Shown here: one piece after another, positions 43,280 to 53,196 of the stretch | Layout of the letters: each line of letters begins with the position of its first letter | Numbering within the stretch: the stretch's first letter is position 1 | NCBI GenBank assembly: GCA_965204915.1 | Contig: OZ242023.1 | Span: 2,852,001 to 2,916,000 of the forward strand | DNA: 64,000 bases | Source: HK1 sp965204915 | GTDB taxonomy: Bacteria > Pseudomonadota > Gammaproteobacteria > HK1 | Reading direction: 5' to 3' | Notes under the pieces: generated by a model | Databases searched by the model: none | Told to the model about the DNA's origin: nothing | What the model saw: the letters and a program-made list of their open reading frames with translations, nothing else | Made by a program: the position numbers and the translations under genes

Positions 43280-45673
43280 ATGACCCCGATGCCCCCCGCC
43301 GCCTCCCCAACCCTCCCGCCGACCTCGCTCACCGCCCGTGTCGAGCGGGCGCTGTTCGCCCGCCGCCGCCTCGTGCTCGCGGCGTTCGCCCTCGTCACCC
43401 TGGCGATGGCGTGGCTCGCCGCGGGGCTGAAGGTGGACGCCGGCTTCACCAAGCAGGTGCCGCTGGGGCACGAGTACATGGAGACCTTCCTTGCGCATCG
43501 CGACGAGTTCGGCGGCGCGGACCGGGTGGTGATCGCGCTGGTGGCGAAGGACGGGGACATGTTCACGCCGGAGTTCTTCGCCATCTTGCGCGAGGTGACC
43601 GACCAGGTGTTCTTCCTGCCCGGCGTGGACCGCACCCAGGTCTACTCCGTGCTCACCCCGAACGTGCGCTTCATCGAGGTGGTGGAGGACGGCATCACCG
43701 CCGGCAACGTGGTGCCGGCGGACTTCGAGCCGACCCCCGCCGGCCTCGCCCGGGTGCGCGAGAACATCATCAAGGCCCGCCTCGTCGGCCGCTTGGTGGC
43801 CAGCGACTTCAGCGGCGCCATCGTCAGCGCCAAGCTCCAGGAGTTCCATCCCAACACCGGCGAGCGGCTCGACTACCTGGAGGTCGCGGACGAGCTGGAA
43901 CGTATTCGCCACGGGGCGAAGGCGCGGGCCGAGGTGGACGTGCTGGTGGACATGCACGTCATCGGCTTCGCCAAGGTGATGGGGGACGTCGCGGCGGGGG
44001 CGGCCCGGGTGATGGCGTTCTTCGGGATCGCCTTCCTCGTCACCGCCCTCTTCGTCTACGCCTACACCCGCTCGCTGCGCTTCACCGTGGTCCCGCTGGC
44101 CTGCTCCCTGGTCGCGGTGGTGTGGCAGCTCGGCGCGGTCACCGGCCTCGGCTTCGGCATCGACCCGATGTCCATCCTGGTGCCCTTCCTGGTGTTCGCG
44201 ATCGGGGTCAGCCACGGGGTGCAGATGGTGAGCGCGGTGCGCGCGGAGGTCATCGGCGGGGCGAGCGCCCCGGACGCGGCGCGGGCGAGCTTCCGCCGCC
44301 TGCTGCTGCCGGGCTCGGTGGCGCTGGTCTCCGACTCCGTGGGCTTCATCACCATCTCGCTGATCGAGGTGCGGGTCATCCAGGAGATCGCGATCACCGC
44401 AAGCGTGGGGGTGGCCGCGATCATCCTCACCAACCTGGCGCTGCTGCCGGTGCTGCTCTCGTACCTGGAGGTCGGCGATGAGGAGCGCCGGGCCGCGGGC
44501 GATCTCGACCGCCGGCTCCGGCCGCTGTGGTCGCGCGTCGCGCGGGTGGCGCGGCGCGGCCCGGCCCTGGCGGTGATCGTCACGGCCGTGGCGCTGGCCG
44601 CGATCGGAGCCCGCCATGCGACCCAGGTCCGGGTGGGCGACGAGCAGCGCGGGGTGCCGGAGCTGCGCCCGGACTCCGTGTACAACCTCGACACCGCCGC
44701 CATTGCCGAGCGCTTCGAGATCGGGGTGGACGTGCTCACGGTGATCGCGGAGACGGTGGCCGAGGGCTGCATCGACTACGAGGTGATGCGCACCCTCGAC
44801 GACTTCGAATGGCGGCTGCGCAACGTCGAAGGGGTGCAGTCGGTGCTGGGGCTCGCCGGGGTGGCACGCGGGATCAACGCGGGCTGGAACGAGGGCAGCC
44901 TCAAGTGGCGGGCGCTGCCGCGCAACCACCACCTGCTGGTGCAGGCGGTCTCGCCCGTGCCGACCACCAGCGGCTTGCTGAACACCGATTGCAGCGTGAT
45001 GCCGGTGCAGATCTACACCGCCGACCACAAGGCCGAGACCATCGAGCGCATCGTCGAGGCGGTCAAGGCGTTCCAGGCCGCGAACACCAACGAACGCATC
45101 GCCTTCCGGCTCGCGGCCGGCAACGTCGGGGTGATGGCGGCCACCAACGAGGAGGTGGAGGCGTCCCAGTTCCCGATCCTCGGCTACGTGTACGCCGCGG
45201 TGATCGTGCTCTGCCTCATCTCCTTCCGCTCGGTGGCGGCCACGGTGTGCATCATCGTGCCGCTGGCGGTGGTCTCCCTGCTGGCCTACGCGCTCATGGC
45301 GCTGCTGGAGATCGGACTCAAGATCTCCACGTTGCCGGTGGTGGCGCTGGGGGTGGGGATCGGGGTGGACTACGGGATCTACATCTACGGGCGGCTGCGC
45401 GCCCATCTCGCGCAGGGGCTCGACTTCGCGGCGGCCTATGAACGCACCCTGGCCACCACCGGCGCCGGCGTGGTGCTCACCGGCCTCACCCTGGCCGCGG
45501 GGGTGGCGACGTGGATCGTCGCCCCGCTGAAGTTCCAGGCCGACATGGGCACGGTGCTGACCTTCATGTTCCTGGTCAACATGGTGGGCGCGGTGGTGCT
45601 GCTGCCGGCGCTCGGCGCGTGGCTGGTCCGGGCGAAGGAGGCGCGGCTTCCGCCACTTGGGAATACACGATGA
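43280..45673 (+). CDS. RND/MMPL-family transporter
   Basis: 797 residues from the ATG at 43280. Twelve predicted helices arranged as 1+5 twice, with two periplasmic loops (GFTKQVPLGHEYMETFLAHRDEFGG, and RVGDEQRGVPELRPDSVYNLD). MSILVPFLVFAIGVSHGVQM and VVALGVGIGVDYGIYIYGR carry the helix-4-like acidic/His residues for proton coupling. This is the single-polypeptide RND type found with DUF1302, DUF1329 and YCF48 genes. Its last six residues (PPLGNTR, then stop) come from the first copy of a 26-bp repeat. Confidence 0.88.
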   Translation: MTPMPPAASPTLPPTSLTARVERALFARRRLVLAAFALVTLAMAWLAAGLKVDAGFTKQVPLGHEYMETFLAHRDEFGGADRVVIALVAKDGDMFTPEFFAILREVTDQVFFLPGVDRTQVYSVLTPNVRFIEVVEDGITAGNVVPADFEPTPAGLARVRENIIKARLVGRLVASDFSGAIVSAKLQEFHPNTGERLDYLEVADELERIRHGAKARAEVDVLVDMHVIGFAKVMGDVAAGAARVMAFFGIAFLVTALFVYAYTRSLRFTVVPLACSLVAVVWQLGAVTGLGFGIDPMSILVPFLVFAIGVSHGVQMVSAVRAEVIGGASAPDAARASFRRLLLPGSVALVSDSVGFITISLIEVRVIQEIAITASVGVAAIILTNLALLPVLLSYLEVGDEERRAAGDLDRRLRPLWSRVARVARRGPALAVIVTAVALAAIGARHATQVRVGDEQRGVPELRPDSVYNLDTAAIAERFEIGVDVLTVIAETVAEGCIDYEVMRTLDDFEWRLRNVEGVQSVLGLAGVARGINAGWNEGSLKWRALPRNHHLLVQAVSPVPTTSGLLNTDCSVMPVQIYTADHKAETIERIVEAVKAFQAANTNERIAFRLAAGNVGVMAATNEEVEASQFPILGYVYAAVIVLCLISFRSVAATVCIIVPLAVVSLLAYALMALLEIGLKISTLPVVALGVGIGVDYGIYIYGRLRAHLAQGLDFAAAYERTLATTGAGVVLTGLTLAAGVATWIVAPLKFQADMGTVLTFMFLVNMVGAVVLLPALGAWLVRAKEARLPPLGNTR

Positions 45674-45726
45674 TCCCGCCACTTGGGAATACACGATGAT
45701 CCCGCCACTTGGGAGCATGATGGATC
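45649..45726. repeat. 26-bp tandem repeat, 3 copies, at the RND 3' end
   Basis: Units start at 45649, 45675 and 45701, each CCGCCACTTGGGA; the first two are identical over 26 bp and the third diverges after ~14. The RND stop lies in the first. They mark the boundary to the right defence island. Confidence 0.9.
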
Positions 45727-45868
45727 GGATACCGGACAGCGCAGGCCCGGCCCCGCCGGCGCCCGACGTCGGCAAGATGCCGCTGGACGGTCGGGAAGGC
45801 TTGAAAGAGCCGGCATCGCTCCAACGGACGCGGTGACGCTGGAAGGTCGGGACGCAATACCATCGGAG

Positions 45869-48037
45869 ATGAGCGAAGGCGTCCAGAATACGGTGCGGCC
45901 GATGATGAACGCACGCCACACGCCACGGCCGGGCGGCGACCGCCGCCCGCCCGTCACCGCATCGAACCTCCTGGAGTGCCTCGATCTCGATCGATCCGAC
46001 TTCCCGAAACGGCCGGCGGCCGATTCCGGGCGCCGTGCGGAGCTGGGGCAGTTCTTCACCCCGATCGGCGTCGCCCGTTTCATGGCCTCCATGCTCCAGG
46101 TGCGCGAGCCGCCCGCGAATTTCAGGATCCTCGATCCCGGTGGCGGCTGCGGCATCCTGACGGCCGCGGCGGTGGCCGAGCTTTGCAGCCGGCCCGAGCG
46201 CAGCAGACCCGCCGCCCTGCATGCCACCGTCTGGGAGCTCGACGCCCGGCTCGCCGACGATCTGGACCGCACCTTCGAGCACTGCCGCGCGGTATGCGCG
46301 AAGGCCGGGGTCACCTTCCGCGGCGAGCACCGCCGGGGGAACTTCGTCCTCGACGCAGCCGCTTGGGCCGACGACCAGGATCTCCTCGAACCCGAACGCC
46401 ATCCGCGATTCCACGTGGCGATCATGAACCCTCCGTACCGCAAGCTCGGGAGCGACAGCGCGGAGCGCTCGCGCCTGAGCACCGCGGGGATCGAAACCAG
46501 CAACCTCTACTCGGCCTTCGTCTGGCTCGCGCTCAAGCTCCTTGCCGGCGGCGGCGAGCTCGTGGCGATCACGCCGCGCAGCTTCATGAACGGGTCCTAC
46601 TTCCGGCCCTTCCGGCAGGCCCTCTCGCAAGAGCTGGCCTTTCGCCGGATCCACGTCTACGACGCCCGGGACGCCGCCTTTGCCGATGACGGCGTGCTGC
46701 AGGAGAACGTGATCTTTCACGGGATCCAGGGCGCCGGCTCGGAGGCGATCAGGATCACCACCTCGCTCGGGCCGGCCGACGACGGGCTCCTGGAACGCAC
46801 CGTCGAACCGGACGAGCTGATTCTTCCGCACGATCCGGACCATGTCCTGCACGTCGTGCCGGACGAGGCCGACGCGAAGATCGCGGCGAGCATGAGGGGG
46901 TTGCCCCATACGCTTGCCGAGCTCGGCGTCTTCGTTTCGACGGGCCGCGTGGTCGGGTTCCGGGCGAAGGAGCGCCTGCGCGCCGACGCGGGGCCGGGAG
47001 ATGCGCCCCTGATCCTTCCCGGACACTGCGCCCCCGGGTTCGTGGCCTGGCCCAAGGCATCGGGAACGAAGCCGAACGCCCTGGCCGTCGCCGGCCCCGA
47101 CGACGACCTCCTGCTTCCCGCCGGCTGGTACGTCCTGGTCAACCGCTTCAGTGCGAAGGAGGACCGGCGCCGCGTGGTCGCCGCGCTCTACGACCCGGTG
47201 CGTATCGACGCGGGCTGCGTCGCATTCGACAACAAGCTGAACGTCCTGCACCGGGGGAACGCCGGGCTTCCCGAACACCTCGCCAAGGGGCTCGCGGTGT
47301 TCCTCAACAGCACGGCGGTCGATGCGTACTTCCGCCAGTTCAGCGGCCACACCCAGGTCAACGCCGGGGATCTCCGGTCGTTGCGTTTTCCATCTGCCGG
47401 CGTACTCGACCGGCTGGGCCGGCGGGTCGACGGGATCATGCCCGTGCAGGAAGAGATCAACCGCCTGGTCAGGCAGGAGGTGTTCGAGATGGACGAAGGG
47501 GACGATCCGATCGTGGTGAAGGAGAGGGTCGATGCGGCCCGGGCCGTCCTGAAGGCCCTCAAGGCGCCGAAGGCGCAGCGCAACGACCGATCGGCGCTCA
47601 CCCTGCTTGGGATGCTCGACCTCGGCCCCTCGGCCCCTTGGCGCGAGGCGAGCGCACCGCTACGTGGCGTCACCGAACTCATGGATTGGATGGCGTCGAG
47701 TTACGGGAAGAAGTATGCCCCCAACACGCGGGAGACCATCCGGCGCTTCACCCTGCACCAGTTCGTGCAGATGGGGCTCGTCCTCCTCAACCCGGACGAC
47801 CCTTCCCGGCCGACCAACAGCCCGAAGAACGTCTACCGGATCGAGCCCGGCGCCCTCGCGATTCTACGGCGTTACGGTACCGACGAATGGGATGGGGCGC
47901 TCGCAACGTACCTTGCATCCGTCGAGGGGAGCAACCGGCTCGCGGAGCAGGCGCGCTCCATGCAGCGCATTCCGGTCACCCTTCCGGACGGACGGCGATT
48001 CGAGCTCACACCGGGCGGGCAGAACGTGCTCGTCTAA
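45869..48037 (+). CDS. Fused Eco57I-type methylase and BsuBI/PstI-type nuclease N-domain (frameshifted R-M protein)
   Basis: 722 residues from the ATG at 45869 (45902 is also possible). Methylase part: QFFTPIGVARFMASM, motif I LDPGGGCGILTAA, motif IV IMNPPYRKLGS, and ITPRSFMNGSYF, typical of Eco57I-like N6-adenine methylases. From ~ERVDAARAVLKALKAPKAQR (47527 on) it continues into the helical N-terminal domain of BsuBI/PstI restriction enzymes (MASSYGKKYAPNTRETIRRF, LLNPDDPSRPTNSPKNVYRI, IPVTLPDGRRFELTPG). The stop at 48035-48037 cuts this domain from the catalytic domain, which goes on in the +1 frame. Confidence 0.85.
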   Translation: MSEGVQNTVRPMMNARHTPRPGGDRRPPVTASNLLECLDLDRSDFPKRPAADSGRRAELGQFFTPIGVARFMASMLQVREPPANFRILDPGGGCGILTAAAVAELCSRPERSRPAALHATVWELDARLADDLDRTFEHCRAVCAKAGVTFRGEHRRGNFVLDAAAWADDQDLLEPERHPRFHVAIMNPPYRKLGSDSAERSRLSTAGIETSNLYSAFVWLALKLLAGGGELVAITPRSFMNGSYFRPFRQALSQELAFRRIHVYDARDAAFADDGVLQENVIFHGIQGAGSEAIRITTSLGPADDGLLERTVEPDELILPHDPDHVLHVVPDEADAKIAASMRGLPHTLAELGVFVSTGRVVGFRAKERLRADAGPGDAPLILPGHCAPGFVAWPKASGTKPNALAVAGPDDDLLLPAGWYVLVNRFSAKEDRRRVVAALYDPVRIDAGCVAFDNKLNVLHRGNAGLPEHLAKGLAVFLNSTAVDAYFRQFSGHTQVNAGDLRSLRFPSAGVLDRLGRRVDGIMPVQEEINRLVRQEVFEMDEGDDPIVVKERVDAARAVLKALKAPKAQRNDRSALTLLGMLDLGPSAPWREASAPLRGVTELMDWMASSYGKKYAPNTRETIRRFTLHQFVQMGLVLLNPDDPSRPTNSPKNVYRIEPGALAILRRYGTDEWDGALATYLASVEGSNRLAEQARSMQRIPVTLPDGRRFELTPGGQNVLV

Positions 48038-48473
48038 GGAGATCGTCGAGGAATTCGCGCCGCGTTTCACGCCGGGCGGCTACGTGGTCTACGTCGGAGA
48101 CGCGGGCAGGAAGCATCTGGTCCACGACGAACGGTACATGAAGAAGCTCGGCGTCGAGATCGATCCTCACGGCAAGATGCCGGACGTGGTCATCCACCAT
48201 GTCGAGCACAACTGGCTGGTCCTGATCGAAGCCGTCACGTCGCACGGCCCGGTCAACGTGTTGCGCCACAACCAGCTCGAGGATCTCTTCGCGGGCGCTA
48301 CCGCGGGCCTGGTTTTCGTGACCGCATTTCTCCATCGAGCGGCCATGCGTGGATACCTGCCGGAGATCGCATGGGAAACCGAGGTCTGGATTGCCGACGC
48401 GCCCGAGCACCTCATCCATTTCAACGGGGAGCGCTTTCTCGGCCCGTACGAGAGGGGCAAATCGGGACGATGA
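48036..48473 (+). pseudogene. BsuBI/PstI-type restriction nuclease catalytic domain, in the +1 frame
   Basis: Reads KEIVEEFAPRFTPGGYVVYV, then GKMPDVVIHH and LIEAVTSHGPVNVLRHNQLE (PD-(D/E)XK-like Asp and Glu), ending WETEVWIADAPEHLIHFNGE and RFLGPYERG. This is the family's C-terminal half. If one base is skipped at GTC-T-AAG (48032-48038) the joined text LVKEIVEEFAPRF matches the usual LIKAIVEEFAPRF exactly in phase. No start codon in the first ~40 bases makes separate translation unlikely, although TAAGGAG forms a good ribosome site at the stop. An indel mutation, a sequencing error, or recoding would all explain it. Confidence 0.75.
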
Positions 48474-48818
48474 TGTTCCCTCTTGCCATTGGTTTCTTCC
48501 GGTTTTTCCCGAGGGCGTCAAGCCACTGCTTCTTGCTTGCTCCCGTCTCGTTCACGAGGCAGATTCCGGCCAAGCCGGTCACCCGTCGGAGCAAAGCGGC
48601 CCGGGGACGTGATTATGGGCCGCGCGGCTCGGCCTGGGTCAATGGTCGGTGTCCCTGCCGCTGGCGCGGTCGCGTAGAATCCTTCGGCAGCTTGCCGTCG
48701 GCGATGGGAGAACAGGCGGATGGATGGCCTCCATCCTCATGACACCCGACCTCGACTACGACCGAAAACCGTGTCGGAAGTGGTCTCCGTCCATCGAAGG
48801 AAGTTGGCCCATATACCC
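48474..48818. other. Intergenic with a DUF4276 3' scar
   Basis: No intact gene. 48674-48741 matches the end of the downstream DUF4276 gene; the part before it (48480-48673) has no recognised content. Confidence 0.5.
48674..48741 (+). pseudogene. 3' end remnant of a DUF4276 gene
   Basis: The DNA matches 54897-54966 at most positions (both contain TTCGGCAGCTTG, TCGGCGATGGGA and GGTGGATGGCCTCC-like runs) and encodes the same VESFGSLxSAMGxQ residues. Only the last ~22 codons are present. Confidence 0.75.
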
Positions 48819-50303
48819 ATGACCCATCTCTCCGCGACCCCCCCGACCGACAGCGTCTCCGTGCGCCGCTACCTCTGCGACGCCTTGCGGATCGATCTCG
48901 TCGGCCCGCTGCCGGAGGATGCGGCGTTGCAGCACGAACGCCTGCCGCAGGCGCCGTCGCTCTGGTACCTGACCGGTTTTCTGGCCCCCGGCGACGCCCC
49001 CGAAGAGCAACTGGCGCAGGACGACGAGGAGGCGCCCGACGAGCCGGCCGAGCCGCTGCATGGCAGCGACGATTCGGGCACGCCGGATCGGGGCAGCCAC
49101 AAACGCCTCTTCCTGCCCTCGTCGATGGGCCTCAGCCTGCTCGTGGACGAGGAGACGAAGCGCCTCGACGTTGCCGTGTCGTGGGGCGATTACGCCCCCG
49201 ATGCCGCCGGCGGTCCCGATGCCGCCGGCAGCCCCGCAAGCGGCGGCGGCGCGCAGGATGCCCTGGACAAGCCCGGCGCGTCCGCCGCCCGGGAAGGCGA
49301 CGACCCGCCGGAAGATGAGAATCTGCCGGAAGACGAAAACCCTTCCGAAGACAGCCGGCGGACACGCCGCTTCGCGCCCTGGGTGCGCCGGCCCACTCGC
49401 GTGCAGGCCCTTGGCGGATCTCGCGCGGCCCGGGCGGTGTCGCTGTTCACGGTGAACCGCCGGCCGCCGGCGCCCGACGGCGACGGGCAGGACGCCGCGT
49501 TCACGTTCCAGGTGGAAATGCACGTCGAGGCGGACCGGCCGCTGATCCCCCGCGTGAACCTGAACGGCCTGGACAGCGCGGATTGGGACGAACGCCTCGC
49601 CGATCTGCACTATCGCGACGTGGCGGAGTACGCGGTCGGCCACAACGTCTCCACCCGCGCCGACCTCGACGGCGGCGACTGCCGCCGGGTCCGGACCGAG
49701 TGGATGCTGCAGGCAGGAGTGCCGCGGGTCGAGCCGTCGGCGATCGGCACCGTGGAGTTCGGCATGGAGGCGCTCGGCGGCCTCGATGGAGCGCCAGCCG
49801 CGAAGACGTGCCTCGAACCGCTGGTCGAGCAGTACCGCGACTGGATCGCGGCGCAACGACAGGACGCGGCGGCGTTCACCGGCCGCCGCCGGGAGGTCGC
49901 CGAGGAGCTGGTACGGCGAGCGGGCCGGGTGGCGGATCGCATCCAGGCCGGCATCGCGCTACTGGGCGAAGCGGACGTGCTCGAAGCCTTCCGCATCGCC
50001 AACCGGGCGATGGCCGCCGCCGCGCGCCACCGGCGGGCGCTGGAGAAAGGGAAGCGGCCGGAGGACGGACGTTGCGGCACCGGCGTGGCGTCCGTTCCAG
50101 CTTGCCTGCATCCTGATGAACCTGCGCGGCATCGCCGAGCCCACGCATCCCGAGCGCGACGTCGTCGACCTGCTGTTCTTCCCCCCGGCGGCGGGACCGT
50201 GCGCCCCAAGGTGATCGCCTCCATCGCGACTGTGCGGCTGGTGCAAGACACCATTCTGTCCTACGGTGCGACCTCTCGGCGAGGCCGTCACCGTACCCGG
50301 TAG
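48819..50303 (+). pseudogene. drmA: DISARM helicase drmA remnant with helicase core deleted
   Basis: From ATG 48819 the DrmA N-terminal domain is clear: VRRYLCDALRIDLVGPLPED, SLWYLTGFLAPGDAPEEQ, LFLPSSMGLSLLV and WGDYAP. A low-complexity acidic insert sits at ~49190-49360. Near 50060-50085 the frame shifts to +1, which carries WRPFQLACILMNLRGIAEPT and VVDLLFFP up to the Walker A site. Sequence then jumps, back in the first frame, from GGG to RPKVIASIATVR, which is helicase motif III. So the Walker A lysine, the DEAD box and all later motifs are lost, and the frame ends at 50303. The protein cannot be an active helicase. Confidence 0.8.
49199..49365. repeat. Coding short repeats in drmA
   Basis: GATGCCGCCGGCGGTCCC at 49199 is followed by a second 18-bp copy, and three 15-bp copies further on encode PEDEN-type units. 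They extend an acidic loop absent from typical DrmA proteins. Confidence 0.6.
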
Positions 50304-50320
50304 TAGCGAGATCAAGCAAC

Positions 50321-53185
50321 GTGATTCCCAAGTCCTGTAAGCGTTTGGCCGAGGTGGACTTCCCCATCGCCGAGGTATCGCAGCACGCGGCGCGAGAGAA
50401 ACCGATTCGGCATGGACATCCCTCGACGCTACATCCGTGGTGGGCACGACGCCCGTTGGCGTCCTCGCGGGCGGTGCTGATGGCGCTCTTGCTGCCGGAT
50501 CCATGCGACGCGCACTGTCCGGCGACGTTCAAGGACGAGGCGCGACGCATTCTGCTCGGCATGGACAGACGGCCACGGGGATGGGCGGACGCCATTGAGC
50601 CGGACGAAGGATTACGGCGCATTCTACTCAAGTTCATCTCGGATTTCGCCAACTGGGACTTGGCCGCCACCCCCGCCTATCTGAAGGCGAGTCGCGCTTT
50701 AGTGAAAGCAGCGCATGGCGGAGAGTCGCCTTTGGTAATGGATCCATTTGCTGGCGGCGGCTCGATTCCGCTGGAAGCGCTACGCGTGGGCTGCGAGGCA
50801 TTCGCCAGCGACCTGAACCCGGTGGCCTGCCTGATCCTCAAGGTAATGCTGGAAGACATCCCGCGTCACGGTTCGAAGTTGGCAGACGAGTTGTGCCATG
50901 AGGGACGGGGGATAAAGAAAACGGCAGCGGAAGAGCTCGTCGGCCTCTACCCCAAGGACCCGGACGGTGCGACACCCATCGCATATTTATGGGCGCGTAC
51001 GGTGCGCTGCGAGGCGCCGAACTGCGGCGCAGAGATTCCATTGATGCGGTCGTTCTGGCTGTGCAGGAAACCCAACCAGAAGACGGCGCTGAAGTGCAGG
51101 ATCCATCGACCTCCGGATATGCCCCCACAGGTCGAATTGGATATATTCGAACCGGAGGGCGATTGGGAGGTGGAGGCCGGCACCATGGTACGCGGCAAGG
51201 CCACTTGCCTCTGCTGCAATGCCGTTCTGTCTCCGCACGAGGTTCGGGCGCAGATCATTGTCCAACATGGCGGCTCGGATCCTCTGTTCCATGAACACAG
51301 GGGGCGAATAGGCGGCGCGCGTCTGGTAGCTGTAGTGACCTTGGGCACCGGGCAGGCTCAACGACACTATCGGGTGCCCACTGGTGCGGATTACGAAGCA
51401 GTCCATAGATCCTGGAGATTTCTTGCGGCATACATGGAAGAATGGAAAAGGGTTGGTCAGCCCACTCCCTCTCTGATTCCGGATGAACAACTGTCGAATG
51501 CGGGTAAGGTGGGATTCGGCGTAGGCCGGTACGGTATGGAGCGATGGAGCGATCTGTTCACGATGCGACAGAAAGCGGCCCTGACGTGTTTCGCAAGATT
51601 GGTAAGAAATTCTGCCGGCGATGCCAGTCGCGAATGTATGGCGCTCATCGTAGATCGTTGTGCGAAGCAACTCAACCACATGGCTGCCTGGAACTCGCGA
51701 CGAGAAATTGTAGAAGGAGCGCTTTCCAGACACACGCTTTCGCTCTCCTGGAATTTCGCCGAGATAAATCCGCTCAGTTGCTTTACAGGTAGCTTCAGCT
51801 ACGAATTGAATCAATTTGCAAGAGCCATTCAAGTGTACCCGATGCTCAACGTCGGACGAGTTCGGCCAGCGGATGCTGCCAATCATTCCTTGCCGGACGA
51901 TTCGGTTGATATCTGGTTTACCGATCCGCCATATTACGACGCAATACCTTATTCAGACTTGTCGGATTTTTTTCTCGTCTGGCTGAAACGGATGTTGCCC
52001 GACCATCCGTTGTTTCGCAATACTCTTCGGTCTGCCGATGTCCAGGCCTACAAATCTCTTGAGATCGTGCAAGATGAGGAGAGGCGAGACGACAGACAGG
52101 GAAAGGATCGGCATTTCTTTGAACAGGCCATGACCAAAGCCTTCACAGAAGGTCGCCGCCTGTTACGCGAGAATGGCGTGGGCACGGTCGTTTTCGCCCA
52201 CCGCACTACGGCAGGATGGGACGCTCTCTTCTCAGGCTTGGTTGACGGCGGCATGGTCATTACCGGTTCCTGGCCGATCAATACTGCGGCCGCATCATCA
52301 CATTTACTTGGAGACCCTGTTGCACGTGCCACCGACATCCATCTGATTTGCCGGCCACGTCCGGAGACCGCATCCATTGGTTGCTGGGTGGACATCCAGC
52401 ACGAATTGTCTACGAAAATTGCTCAATGGATGAAGTGCTTGCATGGAAGTGGACTCCGTGGCGCAGACTTGGCGTTCTCTTGTATCGGCCCTGCGCTTGA
52501 GATATTCAGTCGTCATCGTGCGGTGCAGATGTCCGATAGCCGTCAAGTCACTCTGCCGAAATTCCTGGATGGGGTTTGGGCTGCCGTCGGCTGGACTGCG
52601 CTCGAACAGATCCTGGATCCTTCGGGAACGCAAGGACGAGATGAATTACAGGATGTTTTTGGAGAAAATTCCCTGTTGGTCATTCTGTTCCTGTGGAATC
52701 TCCAACTTACTCGAATTCCCAATTGTGATGACAACAGACAGATGACTGAGGAGGCGGCAGTTTTGGCTGCTGCCAAGGGGCTCAAGCTTCCAACCGAATT
52801 TGTGCAGCGATTCACCAAGGCGATGGGTATCAAACTCGATTGCCATAGGGGTCGGATCATCGATGAAGATCGAAGTACGTTTCGACTGCTGCCTGTGGCC
52901 GAGCGTGCGCCAGCACTTTTCGGCGCAGGCGGCGCATCCGCCACGATTGCCGCATGGATTCAGGATGGCGTGAGTAGAAACACGCACTCCGTGCTGGATC
53001 GTGTGCATGCAGGTATGCTGCTCCAAGCTGAGGGGTACAACGACCTTCTGGTTGACTGCATTCGGATTGAACGGGAAAGCGGCACCAAATTTCTTCAGCT
53101 TGCGACTGCCTTGGCTGCACTCTATCCGGCAGCCAGTGCAGAAAAACGACTCCTGGATGCGATGCTGATCGCTTCCGAAATATAG
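50321..53185 (+). CDS. drmMI: DISARM-type DUF1156 adenine methylase (DrmMI-like)
   Basis: 954 residues from a GTG at 50321, 17 bp past the drmA remnant. IPKSCKRLAEVDFPIAEVS and STLHPWWARRPLASSRAV are the family N-terminus; motif I is DPFAGGGSIPLEALRVG (~141), motif IV TDPPYYDAIPYSDLSD (~535), and CEAPNC/CLCC form a zinc ribbon. It differs clearly from the DUF1156 gene at 3350-6661. In class 1 DISARM it methylates host DNA; here drmA is broken and drmB, drmC and drmD are absent, so it may act alone or with the next two genes. GC falls visibly below that of flanking DNA after ~50700. Confidence 0.83.
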   Translation: MIPKSCKRLAEVDFPIAEVSQHAAREKPIRHGHPSTLHPWWARRPLASSRAVLMALLLPDPCDAHCPATFKDEARRILLGMDRRPRGWADAIEPDEGLRRILLKFISDFANWDLAATPAYLKASRALVKAAHGGESPLVMDPFAGGGSIPLEALRVGCEAFASDLNPVACLILKVMLEDIPRHGSKLADELCHEGRGIKKTAAEELVGLYPKDPDGATPIAYLWARTVRCEAPNCGAEIPLMRSFWLCRKPNQKTALKCRIHRPPDMPPQVELDIFEPEGDWEVEAGTMVRGKATCLCCNAVLSPHEVRAQIIVQHGGSDPLFHEHRGRIGGARLVAVVTLGTGQAQRHYRVPTGADYEAVHRSWRFLAAYMEEWKRVGQPTPSLIPDEQLSNAGKVGFGVGRYGMERWSDLFTMRQKAALTCFARLVRNSAGDASRECMALIVDRCAKQLNHMAAWNSRREIVEGALSRHTLSLSWNFAEINPLSCFTGSFSYELNQFARAIQVYPMLNVGRVRPADAANHSLPDDSVDIWFTDPPYYDAIPYSDLSDFFLVWLKRMLPDHPLFRNTLRSADVQAYKSLEIVQDEERRDDRQGKDRHFFEQAMTKAFTEGRRLLRENGVGTVVFAHRTTAGWDALFSGLVDGGMVITGSWPINTAAASSHLLGDPVARATDIHLICRPRPETASIGCWVDIQHELSTKIAQWMKCLHGSGLRGADLAFSCIGPALEIFSRHRAVQMSDSRQVTLPKFLDGVWAAVGWTALEQILDPSGTQGRDELQDVFGENSLLVILFLWNLQLTRIPNCDDNRQMTEEAAVLAAAKGLKLPTEFVQRFTKAMGIKLDCHRGRIIDEDRSTFRLLPVAERAPALFGAGGASATIAAWIQDGVSRNTHSVLDRVHAGMLLQAEGYNDLLVDCIRIERESGTKFLQLATALAALYPAASAEKRLLDAMLIASEI

Positions 53186-53196
53186 ACAATGACGAG

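Noticed and set aside
45649..45726. Possible attachment site pair
   Set aside because: The 26-mer was not seen at the other end of the island and no integrase gene is present.
43028..47350. 1440-codon minus-strand frame opposite the RND and R-M genes
   Set aside because: Only its last ~78 codons (the PIN remnant) have family support; the rest is His/Asp/Arg-rich shadow sequence.
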